This document shows positions 8,853-16,327 of a stretch of 64,000 bases of DNA, piece by piece. Position 1 is the stretch's first letter. Every line of letters begins with the position of its first letter. The stretch comes from Burkholderia sp. BCC1644 (lineage in GTDB: Bacteria > Pseudomonadota > Gammaproteobacteria > Burkholderiales > Burkholderiaceae). The notes below the pieces were generated by a model. It did no database searches, was not told where the DNA came from, and saw only the letters and a list, made by a program, of their open reading frames with translations. Where the stretch lies: contig NZ_CADFEI010000007.1 of the NCBI RefSeq assembly GCF_902833225.1, positions 124,001 through 188,000 on the forward strand, written 5' to 3'. The translations under genes were made by a program, and so were the position numbers.

Positions 8853-9514
8853 GTGTCGCCATGGATACGATCGCAACGCGCCTGAAGGCGCTGAAAACCC
8901 TCGCGCATGCCGCGCCGCATGTGCCGGCCGAAAACTGGGCCGACACGCCGCACGCGCAGTTCGAACGCTGGCTCGACGAAGCCGTGACCGCCGGCGCACT
9001 CGAACCGCAGGTGATGACGCTGTCGACGGTCCACCCGGACGGCCGGCCCGATGCACGCTCCGTCGTGCTGCTGAACGTCGACGCGCGCGGCTGGCATTTC
9101 GCGGCGAATGCGCGCAGCCCGAAGGGGCGCCAGCTCGCGAACCGGCCGTACGCGGCGATGACGTTCTACTGGCCCGCGATCGCGAGCCAGATCCGGCTGA
9201 GCGGCCCGGTCGAGCGGCTGCCGGCCGCCGAGGGCCGCGCCGATTTCGCGGGCCGCCCCGAGCGGTCGCGCGCGAGCATCCTGGCCGGACGGCAAAGCGA
9301 ACGGCTCGACGATCCGGCCGACCTGACGCGCGCGATCGACGCGCAGCTCGAGCGGCTGGCCGCCGATCCGGCACTCGTGTCGGATGACTGGCACCTGTAC
9401 ACGCTCGCGCCCGACGAAGCCGAATTCTGGCGGGCCGACAGTTCGCGCCGCTTCGCGCGGCAGGCTTACCGTCGCGCCGGCCAGCGCTGGGAACGGTGCG
9501 CGCTATGGCCGTGA
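8849..9514 (+). CDS. Pyridoxamine 5'-phosphate oxidase family protein
   Basis: A 221-residue FMN split-barrel protein that follows PdxH along its length: MTLSTVHPDGRPDARSVVLL (substrate and FMN region), SPKGRQLANRPYAAMTFYW, QIRLSGPVERL, and a C-terminal WxxxxLxP-like end (RWERCALWP), which marks true PNPOx relatives. The family oxidises pyridoxine or pyridoxamine phosphate to PLP, though PhzG-type members have other oxidations. The start overlaps the upstream stop. The next gene encodes a PLP enzyme and overlaps it by 10 bp, so a local role in cofactor supply is a reasonable inference. Confidence 0.87.
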   Translation: MSVAMDTIATRLKALKTLAHAAPHVPAENWADTPHAQFERWLDEAVTAGALEPQVMTLSTVHPDGRPDARSVVLLNVDARGWHFAANARSPKGRQLANRPYAAMTFYWPAIASQIRLSGPVERLPAAEGRADFAGRPERSRASILAGRQSERLDDPADLTRAIDAQLERLAADPALVSDDWHLYTLAPDEAEFWRADSSRRFARQAYRRAGQRWERCALWP

Positions 9515-10743
9515 AGCCTGTCGAATCGCCGTCGCTATCGCGCGACGGCACGCATGACCGCCTGCACGACGACACGCGGCTCGCGCACGCGGGCCGCGAC
9601 AGCGCCGCATGGCACGGCTTCGTCAACCCGCCCGTCTACCATGCGTCGACCGTGCTCAGCCCCACGGTGTCGGATCTGCTGAATCGCACGCAGCCGTATA
9701 TCTACGGCCGGCGTGGCACGCCGACGACGGACGCGCTCGAACGCGCGGTGACGACGCTCGAGGGCGGCGCCGGCACGGTGCTGTGCCCGTCGGGCCTGTC
9801 CGCGTGCACGCTCGCGCTGCTGTCGTGCCTGAAGCCCGGCGACCACCTGCTGATGACCGCATCGGTCTACGGCCCGGTGCGTCATGCGTGCGAAGGCGTG
9901 CTCGCGCGGCTCGGCATCGAGACGACGTGGTACGACGGCGGCACGCCGATCGCAGCCGCGTTTCGTTCGAACACGCGCGCGCTGTACATCGAAGTACCCG
10001 GATCCTACACGTTCGACATGCATGACATTCCCGCGCTCGTCCGGCTCGCGCATGCGCACGGCGCGCGGGTCGTCGCGGACAACAGCTGGGCCACGCCGCT
10101 GTTCCTGCAGCCGCATGCGTTCGGTATCGACCTGTCGATCCAGGCCGGCACCAAGTATCTGGTCGGGCACTCGGATGCGATGCTCGGCACGGTGTCGGCC
10201 AACGAACGCGCGTGGCCTGCGCTGAAGCAGCTGCATGGCGATCTCGGCCTGTGCGTCGGCCCCGACGACGTGTATCTCGCGCTGCGCGGATTGCGCACGC
10301 TTGGCGTGCGGCTGCGGCAGCATCAGCGCAACGCGCTCGCTGTCGCGACCTGGCTCGCGACGCGTGACGAAGTGCAGCGCGTGCTGTATCCGGCGCTGCC
10401 CGGCGACGATGGGCACGCGTTGTGGCGACGCGATTTCCGTGGCGCGTCCGGGTTGTTCTCGGTCGTGCTGCAGCCAGCGCCGTCACATGCGATCGACGCG
10501 TTTCTCGACCATCTGGCGCTGTTCGGGCTCGGCTATTCGTGGGGGGGCTACGAGAGCCTCGCGTTGCCGTTCGAGCTGGACGCGCACGGCCTCGCGCAAC
10601 GCTGGCCGCCCGGCAGCCGCGGCGTGCGGCTGCACATCGGGCTCGAGGATCCGGACGACCTGATCGCCGATCTCGCCGCCGGTCTCGACCGCTACGCGAC
10701 ATGCGCGCAGGCTGCCTCCTGTGAGGACGCCGCGCGATGCTGA
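9505..10743 (+). CDS. PLP-dependent Cys/Met-metabolism enzyme, cystathionine beta-lyase-like
   Basis: A 412-residue fold-type I PLP enzyme of the Cys/Met metabolism family. Diagnostic parts are YGRRGTPTTDALERAVTTLEGG, the cofactor aspartate in ARVVADNSWATPLFLQPHAFGIDLSI (Asp192) and the Schiff-base lysine in QAGTKYLVGHSDAM (Lys217). Members cleave C-S bonds of cystathionine and related thioethers by beta-elimination. It overlaps the PNPOx-like gene by 10 bp and the GST gene by 7 bp. Placed between a PLP-making type of protein and a GST, it may process an S-conjugate rather than housekeeping cystathionine; that is inference. A GTG at 9496 is an alternative start. Confidence 0.9.
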   Translation: MAVKPVESPSLSRDGTHDRLHDDTRLAHAGRDSAAWHGFVNPPVYHASTVLSPTVSDLLNRTQPYIYGRRGTPTTDALERAVTTLEGGAGTVLCPSGLSACTLALLSCLKPGDHLLMTASVYGPVRHACEGVLARLGIETTWYDGGTPIAAAFRSNTRALYIEVPGSYTFDMHDIPALVRLAHAHGARVVADNSWATPLFLQPHAFGIDLSIQAGTKYLVGHSDAMLGTVSANERAWPALKQLHGDLGLCVGPDDVYLALRGLRTLGVRLRQHQRNALAVATWLATRDEVQRVLYPALPGDDGHALWRRDFRGASGLFSVVLQPAPSHAIDAFLDHLALFGLGYSWGGYESLALPFELDAHGLAQRWPPGSRGVRLHIGLEDPDDLIADLAAGLDRYATCAQAASCEDAARC

Positions 10744-11381
10744 CCGTCTGGGGCCGCCGCACGTCGTTCAACGTGCAGAAGGTGTTGTGGCTCGTCGGCG
10801 AGCTTGGCTTGCCGTATCGGCATATCGCGGCGGGCGGCGAACACGGTTCGCTGCAGACGCCCGCGTTTGCGGCGCTGAATCCGACCTGCCGGATCCCGGT
10901 GATCGACTGGGACGGCGACGTCGTGTGGGAGTCGCACACGATCCTGCGCTATCTCGCCGCACGCGTGCCGAACAATCCGTTCTGGTGCCGCGACACGTTC
11001 GCGCGTTCGCGTGCGGAACGCTGGATGGACTGGTCGCAGACGGCACTCGAACCCGACGTGATGACCGGACTGTTCTGGGCGCTCGTGCGCACGCCGCCGG
11101 AACGGCGGGACGACGCGATCGTGCTCGACAAGGCCGCGCGCAGCGCGACGCATTACCGGCTGCTCGACCGGCTGCTGTCGACGCAGCCGTTTCTCGGCGG
11201 GGCGACGCCGGGCCTGGCCGACATTCCGGCCGGCGCGACGCTGTTCCGCTATTTCTCGCTCGACGTCGAGCGGCCGCCGCTGCCGCACGTCGAGGCCTGG
11301 TACGCCCGCCTGTGCCGGCGGCCCGCCTACCGCGAACAGGTGATGGTGTCGTTCGACGCGCTGCGCGGCCAGCCGGGCTGA
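10737..11381 (+). CDS. Glutathione S-transferase family protein
   Basis: A 214-residue cytosolic GST. The thioredoxin-like N-terminal domain starts with LTVWGRRTSFNVQKVLWLVGELGLPYR and contains the cis-Pro/ESxxI element (NPTCRIPVIDWDGDVVWESHTILRYLA), which binds the gamma-glutamyl part of glutathione. A helical C-terminal domain follows (PFLGGATPGLADIPAGATLFRY). It overlaps the C-S lyase gene by 7 bp. A GST next to a C-S lyase recalls pathways in which glutathione adds to an electrophile and the thioether is later cleaved. Confidence 0.88.
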   Translation: MLTVWGRRTSFNVQKVLWLVGELGLPYRHIAAGGEHGSLQTPAFAALNPTCRIPVIDWDGDVVWESHTILRYLAARVPNNPFWCRDTFARSRAERWMDWSQTALEPDVMTGLFWALVRTPPERRDDAIVLDKAARSATHYRLLDRLLSTQPFLGGATPGLADIPAGATLFRYFSLDVERPPLPHVEAWYARLCRRPAYREQVMVSFDALRGQPG

Positions 11382-11402
11382 CCTTCAACCTGACCACACG
11401 AC

Positions 11403-12185
11403 ATGACGCATTCCGCACTTCGTCCGATCCTGATCGTGCTGCATCGCGAACAGTCGAGCCCCGGCCGGATCGGGCGACTGCTGGTCGCGCGCGGCCATCC
11501 GCTCGACATCCGCCGCCCGCCGCTCGGCGATCCGCTGCCGGCGACGCTTGCCGGCCATGCGGGCGCCGTGGTGTTCGGCGGCCCGATGAGCGCCAACGAC
11601 GGCGATCGCTGGATCCGCGACGAGATCGACTGGATCGGCGTGCCGCTGCGTGAAGCGGCGCCGTTTCTCGGCGTGTGCCTCGGCGCGCAGATGATGATCC
11701 GCCATCTGGGCGGCCGTGTGACCGCGCACCGCGACGGGCGCGCGGAAATCGGCTACTGGCCGATCGCCGCGACGCCCGCCGGCCGGCGGCTCGGTTCATG
11801 GCCGTCGCACGTGTATCAATGGCATCGCGAGGGCTTCGAGCGCGTTGCGGGGCTCGAGATCCTCGCGACCGGCGAGCATTTCGAGAACCAGGCCGTCCGC
11901 TACGGGCCGCGCGCGTACGGCGTCCAGTTCCATCCGGAAGTGAGCTATCCGATGATGCGGCGCTGGAGCACGGCCGCCGCGCACAAGCTGGCGGCGCCCG
12001 GCGCGCAGGATCTCGCGACGCAGGCCAGCGAAGGCCGGCGGCACGACCGCACGACGGCCGCGTGGCTCAGCGCGTTCCTCGACCGCTGGCTCGACGATGC
12101 GCCGGCATCAGGTCGGCACCGTGACGTCGGAGATGCTGATCAGCCCCCACTCGACCGCGCGCAGCACGGCTTCATGCCGACGTGA
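11403..12185 (+). CDS. Class I glutamine amidotransferase (GMP synthase-like)
   Basis: A 260-residue stand-alone GATase1 protein. The catalytic triad is readable: nucleophile Cys in FLGVCLGAQMMIRHLGG and the His/Glu pair in YGVQFHPEVSY. The oxyanion part (VVFGGPMSANDGD) is also present. Such proteins hydrolyse glutamine or gamma-glutamyl amides, and some cut gamma-glutamyl groups from conjugates, which would suit the GST and C-S lyase upstream (inference). The C-terminal 25 or so residues are coded antisense to the end of the convergent LuxR gene (78-bp overlap), so the original stop may have been lost. Confidence 0.88.
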   Translation: MTHSALRPILIVLHREQSSPGRIGRLLVARGHPLDIRRPPLGDPLPATLAGHAGAVVFGGPMSANDGDRWIRDEIDWIGVPLREAAPFLGVCLGAQMMIRHLGGRVTAHRDGRAEIGYWPIAATPAGRRLGSWPSHVYQWHREGFERVAGLEILATGEHFENQAVRYGPRAYGVQFHPEVSYPMMRRWSTAAAHKLAAPGAQDLATQASEGRRHDRTTAAWLSAFLDRWLDDAPASGRHRDVGDADQPPLDRAQHGFMPT

Positions 12186-12842
12186 CACGTTGAACTTGCG
12201 GCGGATGTTCATGAAGTGGAAATTGATGCACGATTCGGTCACGTTCAGGATGTGGCCGATTTCCCACGACGTCTTGCCGGCCGCATGCCAGCGCAGGCAT
12301 TCGACTTCCCGCCGGCTCAGGCGCGGCACGCTGTCCGGTGGTGCGTGGCAGCGCGTGCCGGCGATTGCTTCGCACGCGATGTCGCGCAGCAGCGTCAGCG
12401 CCGCCAGATGGCGGTCGCAGCGCTCGCGCGTGGCGGCCAGGTCGTCCGCGCTCGCGCACGACAGCATGCCGACCTCCCCTTTCGCGCCGCGCACGGGCAG
12501 CACGACGCCGCTGCGCATGCCGTACGCGGCCCCCGCTTCGTAGCACGGCCGCTGCCCGGGCTGCGCGAACAGCGCGTCGTCCCACACGAGCGGCAGCGCC
12601 GACCGGAAGCAATGCCGCAGCATCGGGTCGACACGGTCGAACTGGCGCTGCCGGTACAGCGCCGTCCAGCCCGGTACGCCGCTGCTCCACTTGCGCGCGA
12701 GATCGAACGACGCGCCGGTAAACGGCAACACGATCAGCACGACCTTGTCGAATCCCATTCCGGCGGCCGCGTCGGTCATCCGCTGCCATGACGCGTCCGT
12801 GTCGCCGGGTACCAACCATTTCAGACAATCCAGTCCTTTCAT
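12108..12842 (-). CDS. LuxR-type acyl-homoserine-lactone receptor without adjacent luxI (LuxR solo)
   Basis: A 244-residue quorum-sensing regulator. The autoinducer-binding domain keeps the invariant LuxR/TraR residues at the right spacing: Trp59, Tyr63, Asp72, Pro73 and Trp87 (TraR W57, Y61, D70, P71, W85). The C-terminal GerE helix-turn-helix (LSRREVECLRWHAAGKTSWEIGHILNVTESCINFHFMNIRRKF) keeps the conserved Glu, Leu and Gly. An AHL synthase gene is not found in the window. GGGGTGG precedes the ATG at 12842; a GTG at 12851 would add three residues. It ends inside the convergent amidotransferase gene. Confidence 0.92.
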   Translation of the reverse strand: MKGLDCLKWLVPGDTDASWQRMTDAAAGMGFDKVVLIVLPFTGASFDLARKWSSGVPGWTALYRQRQFDRVDPMLRHCFRSALPLVWDDALFAQPGQRPCYEAGAAYGMRSGVVLPVRGAKGEVGMLSCASADDLAATRERCDRHLAALTLLRDIACEAIAGTRCHAPPDSVPRLSRREVECLRWHAAGKTSWEIGHILNVTESCINFHFMNIRRKFNVSRRHEAVLRAVEWGLISISDVTVPT

Positions 12843-12927
12843 ACAAGCCACCCCGTTTATTAGTTGGAATCTGCAGTCAGGCGGACTTGCGCAACCGGTT
12901 CGAGGCGTTGCGCGCGAACGGGCCGCG

Positions 12928-13359
12928 CTAGACCGCCTCGGTCAGACGTCGCCGACCCGCCTGCTTCGCGTCGTCGAGCGAAGCCGTCACGTCGAACGGA
13001 ATCCCGAACGCCTTTTCGATGCCGGACGCGTTCGCGATGGCCGCTTCACGCTCGGTCGGGTCCGGTTCGATCGACACGAGCGCGCGGCAGACCGCGGCAA
13101 GCGCGGCACGGTTCTGCTTGAGCCACATGCCGCGTTCCTTGCGGTCGTCGTGCGGCTCGTCCGGGCGGGCCGGCGGAAAGATCATGACAAACGGCTCGCC
13201 GTGCCGCATCAGCGCGTGCATGTCGTCGAGCCAGCGCTGTGCGTAGCCGCTGGACGCGATTGCGTCGTTGCGCACGACGACGAGCGGAAATTCCGTGACG
13301 TCGAACACGGCGAGCGTCGCCAGCCCGGGCGGCGTGTTTCCGGCGTGGGGGGAATGCAT
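12928..13359 (-). CDS. Conserved hypothetical protein upstream of LuxR solo
   Basis: A 143-residue soluble protein with no signal peptide or membrane segment. The visible character is a short alpha/beta start (ATLAVFDVTEFPLVVVRNDAIASSGYAQRWLDDMHALMRHGEPFVMIFPP) followed by a charged helical part. The N-terminal pattern, a strand pair followed by a helix and an FVMIFPP strand, loosely recalls STAS/SpoIIAA-like folds, but I do not recognise the family. GGAGG lies 8 bases before the ATG at 13359, which decides the start. It lies 59 bp downstream of the second efflux permease gene and is probably the last gene of that operon. Confidence 0.75.
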   Translation of the reverse strand: MHSPHAGNTPPGLATLAVFDVTEFPLVVVRNDAIASSGYAQRWLDDMHALMRHGEPFVMIFPPARPDEPHDDRKERGMWLKQNRAALAAVCRALVSIEPDPTEREAAIANASGIEKAFGIPFDVTASLDDAKQAGRRRLTEAV

Positions 13360-13418
13360 CGGGTCAACCTCCATCGAATTGAACAGCATGGGTCGGAACG
13401 GGCCGCGCAGCGCCCGCT

Positions 13419-14957
13419 TCATCGTTTCGCGGCCGCGCCGGGGCCGAACGGCGGACGGGCGAGCCAGACCACCGCGATCACGGCGAGATACACGCAGCCG
13501 AGCGCGAACGACACGTCGTTGAACGAAATCTGGTACGCCTGCGCGTCGACCAGGTTGCCGAGCAGCGTGGCCGCGCGTTGCGGATCGCCGCCGCCGAGCC
13601 GCGCGACTTCGGCGCGCACGGCCGGATCGAACGGGCTCATGTGTTCGCTGAGCTGCGCGTGATGCAGGATCGCGCGCCGGTCCCACAGGAACGACGTGAT
13701 CGATACCGCGAAGCTCGCGCCGAGCGTGCGCAGGAACGTCGACAGGCCGGAGCCGGCGGCGATTTCGTCCGGCTTCAGGTCGGACAGCAGGATGCTGTTG
13801 ATCGGCATGATGAACAGCGCGAGGCCGAGGCCCTGCAGCAACTGGATCAGCGCGATGTGCGTGAAGTCGATGTCGGGCACGAAGCCCGCGCGCAGGAACG
13901 ACGACGTGCCGAGGATCGCGAACGCGCAGCACACGAGCACGCGCATGTTGAAGCGTGGCGCGTACTTGCCCATGAACGGCGTCATCAGCACGGGGATCAC
14001 GCCCATCGGCGCGACGGCCAGCCCGGCCCAGAACGCCGTGTAGCCGAGCGTGCGCTGCAGCCACTGCGGCACGATCACGTTGACGGCGAAGAACGCCGAG
14101 TACGCGAGCACGAGCGTCAGCGTGCCGGCCGCGAAGTTGCGATGCGCGAACAGCCGCAGGTTCACGATCGGATTCGGTTCGTTGAGCTCCCAGATCAGGA
14201 ACAGCGCGATGCCGAACGCGGCCACCACCGACATCACGACGATGAACGTCGAGTTGAACCAGTCGGCTTCGTTGCCCTTGTCGAGCACGATCTGCAACGC
14301 GCCGACCCCGACGATGAGCGCCGCGAGGCCGACATAGTCGACGCGCGCGGCGACCGTCGTCTCGACGCGCGCCCGCATCTGCGCGAACACGCACATCGCG
14401 GCGAACACGCCGATCGGCAGGTTGATCAGGAACGCCCAGCGCCACGAGTAATGCTCGGTCACCCAGCCGCCGAACACGGGGCCCGCGATCGGTGCGACGA
14501 CGGTGACCATCGCGATCATCGACAGCGCGAAGCCGCGCCGCTGCGGCGGGTAGATCGACAGCATCAGCGCTTGCGTGGTCGGGATCATCGGCCCGGCCAC
14601 GAGGCCCTGCAGCGCGCGGAACGCGACGAGCTGCGGAAGGTTTTGCGCGAGGCCGCACAGCAGCGACGCGAGCGTGAACGCGAGCGTTGCCCACACGAAC
14701 AGCCTCACCTGGCCGACGCGCTTGACGAGAAACCCGGTCAGCGGCAACGCGATCGCATTGCTCACGGAGAACGTCGTGACGACCCATGCGCTCTGCGTCG
14801 TGCTCACGCCGAAGTTGCCGGCGATCGTCGGCAGCGACACGTTCGCGACGGTGCCGTCGAGCACCTGCATGAAGACCGCGAGCGCGAGGCCGAACGTCGT
14901 CAACCCGACGCTCGACGGACGAAAGCCGGCATCGGCGGCCGGCATCGGGCCGCTCAT
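13419..14957 (-). CDS. Second DHA2 family MFS efflux permease (EmrB-like)
   Basis: A 512-residue, roughly 14-TM antiporter. It has motif D1 (LDGTVANVSLPTIAGNFGVS), motif A (GFLVKRVGQVRLF) and motif C (APIAGPVFGGWVTEHYSWRW). The start ATG at 14957 overlaps the stop of the adaptor gene (ATGA), so adaptor and permease are made in step. It is clearly paralogous to the permease at 567-2132, but its operon has an AraC rather than a MarR regulator and a different gene order relative to the regulator, so the two pumps probably answer different signals. Confidence 0.93.
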   Translation of the reverse strand: MSGPMPAADAGFRPSSVGLTTFGLALAVFMQVLDGTVANVSLPTIAGNFGVSTTQSAWVVTTFSVSNAIALPLTGFLVKRVGQVRLFVWATLAFTLASLLCGLAQNLPQLVAFRALQGLVAGPMIPTTQALMLSIYPPQRRGFALSMIAMVTVVAPIAGPVFGGWVTEHYSWRWAFLINLPIGVFAAMCVFAQMRARVETTVAARVDYVGLAALIVGVGALQIVLDKGNEADWFNSTFIVVMSVVAAFGIALFLIWELNEPNPIVNLRLFAHRNFAAGTLTLVLAYSAFFAVNVIVPQWLQRTLGYTAFWAGLAVAPMGVIPVLMTPFMGKYAPRFNMRVLVCCAFAILGTSSFLRAGFVPDIDFTHIALIQLLQGLGLALFIMPINSILLSDLKPDEIAAGSGLSTFLRTLGASFAVSITSFLWDRRAILHHAQLSEHMSPFDPAVRAEVARLGGGDPQRAATLLGNLVDAQAYQISFNDVSFALGCVYLAVIAVVWLARPPFGPGAAAKR

Positions 14958-16318
14958 TGCACACGCTCCGTGCGTACCGCCGCCGGCAGGTTCGCATGCA
15001 CGACGTCGGCGATCAGGCTGTCGGCGCGCGCGAGCTCGTCGCGGTACACGTCGGTGCGAAACAGCGGCGACGTTTGCGCGCGGCGCGACAGCATCGCGCC
15101 GCTGCGGTCGTGCTGGTCGACGCGTGCGTGCATCGACAGGCCGATGCGCAACGGATGCGCATCGAGCTGCGCCGGATCGGTCAGTTCGATGCGCACCGGC
15201 AGCCGCTGCACGATCTTGATCCAGTTGCCGGTCGCGTTCTGCGCGGGCAGCAGCGAGAACGCGCTGCCGGTGCCGACGCCGAGGCTCTGCACGCGCCCGG
15301 TATAGCGCACCGCGTCGCCGTACAGGTCGGCTGTCAGCTCGACCGGCTGACCGATCCGCATGTGTTCGAGCTGCTTCTCGGTGAAGTTCGCGTCGACCCA
15401 CAGCTCGCGCAGCGGCACGACCGCGAGCAGCGGCACGCCGGGCGACACGCGTTGCCCGACCTGCACCGTGCGCTTCGCGACGTAGCCGGTGACCGGCGCG
15501 ACGATGTCGGTGCGCGCGCGGGCGAGATACGCGGCACGCAGCCGCGAGGCCGCGGCCTGCACATCGGGATGCGACGCGACCGCGGTATCGTCGACGAGCG
15601 CCTTGCTCGTCTGGTGCTGTTCGCTCAACGTCGCGAGCGCGCTTTGCGCGGCGGCATACGCGCTTTGGGCGGACGTCAGCGTGTCGAGCGCATGCGCGAG
15701 CTCCTCGCGCGAGATCGCGCCGGAGCGGCCGAGATCCTCGCGGCGCCGGTAGTCGGCCTTCGCCTTGTCGAGCGCGGTGCGCCGCGCGTCGAGGTCGGCG
15801 CGCGCGCCGTCGATGCTGTTCGCGAGCCCGCGCTCGTTGCTGTACAGGCCGCGCACCTTGCGCACCGTGGCCGCGAGATCGGCCTGTGCGGCCACGAGCG
15901 CGATCTGCGCGTCGCTCGCGTCGAGACGGACGAGCGGCGTGCCGGCGCGCACGAGGTTGCCGTCGTCCGCGTCGATCGACACGACGGTGCCCGTCACCTG
16001 CGGCGTCAGCTCGACGACGTTGCCTTGCGCGTACGCGTTGTCGGTGGCTTCATACCAGCGGCCGACGATCGCGTACCAGATGCCCCAGCCGACGATGCCG
16101 AGCGCGAACACGCCGACGAGCGCGCGCACGAGGTGCTTGCGGCGCGCGGGCGGCGGCGTGGCCGGTGCGGCGCCGCCCGGCGCGGGTTGCGTGCGGGCGT
16201 CCGGCCCGCCTGGCGCGCGCGGCGCACCGGTGTGGTCGGCCGCGGGTTGCTGGCGGGCATTGGCGGGATCGGCGGCTGCCGGCCGCGCGGGAGTCTGCAG
16301 GGAGTTGTCGCTGCTCAT
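14954..16318 (-). CDS. Second HlyD/EmrA-type periplasmic adaptor
   Basis: A 454-residue membrane-fusion protein. Compared with the adaptor at 2178-3338 it carries an extra Ala/Pro-rich, probably disordered cytoplasmic leader of about 60 residues before the membrane anchor (ALVGVFALGIVGWGIWYAIV). The lipoyl half-motif (EATDNAYAQGNVVELTPQVTGTV) and the EmrA barrel motif (ATGNWIKIVQRLPVRIE) are well kept. It lies 9 bp after the outer-membrane factor gene and overlaps the permease gene by 4 bp. Confidence 0.93.
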   Translation of the reverse strand: MSSDNSLQTPARPAAADPANARQQPAADHTGAPRAPGGPDARTQPAPGGAAPATPPPARRKHLVRALVGVFALGIVGWGIWYAIVGRWYEATDNAYAQGNVVELTPQVTGTVVSIDADDGNLVRAGTPLVRLDASDAQIALVAAQADLAATVRKVRGLYSNERGLANSIDGARADLDARRTALDKAKADYRRREDLGRSGAISREELAHALDTLTSAQSAYAAAQSALATLSEQHQTSKALVDDTAVASHPDVQAAASRLRAAYLARARTDIVAPVTGYVAKRTVQVGQRVSPGVPLLAVVPLRELWVDANFTEKQLEHMRIGQPVELTADLYGDAVRYTGRVQSLGVGTGSAFSLLPAQNATGNWIKIVQRLPVRIELTDPAQLDAHPLRIGLSMHARVDQHDRSGAMLSRRAQTSPLFRTDVYRDELARADSLIADVVHANLPAAVRTERVQ

Positions 16319-16327
16319 GGTTCGATG

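Noticed and set aside
12852..12927. lux box upstream of the LuxR solo
   Set aside because: No CTGT-N10-ACAG-like dyad could be found in the short upstream region.
12928..14997. 689-codon frame extending the small hypothetical protein through the efflux permease gene
   Set aside because: The permease is clear in another frame; GGAGG and ATG at 13359 mark the true start of a 143-residue protein.
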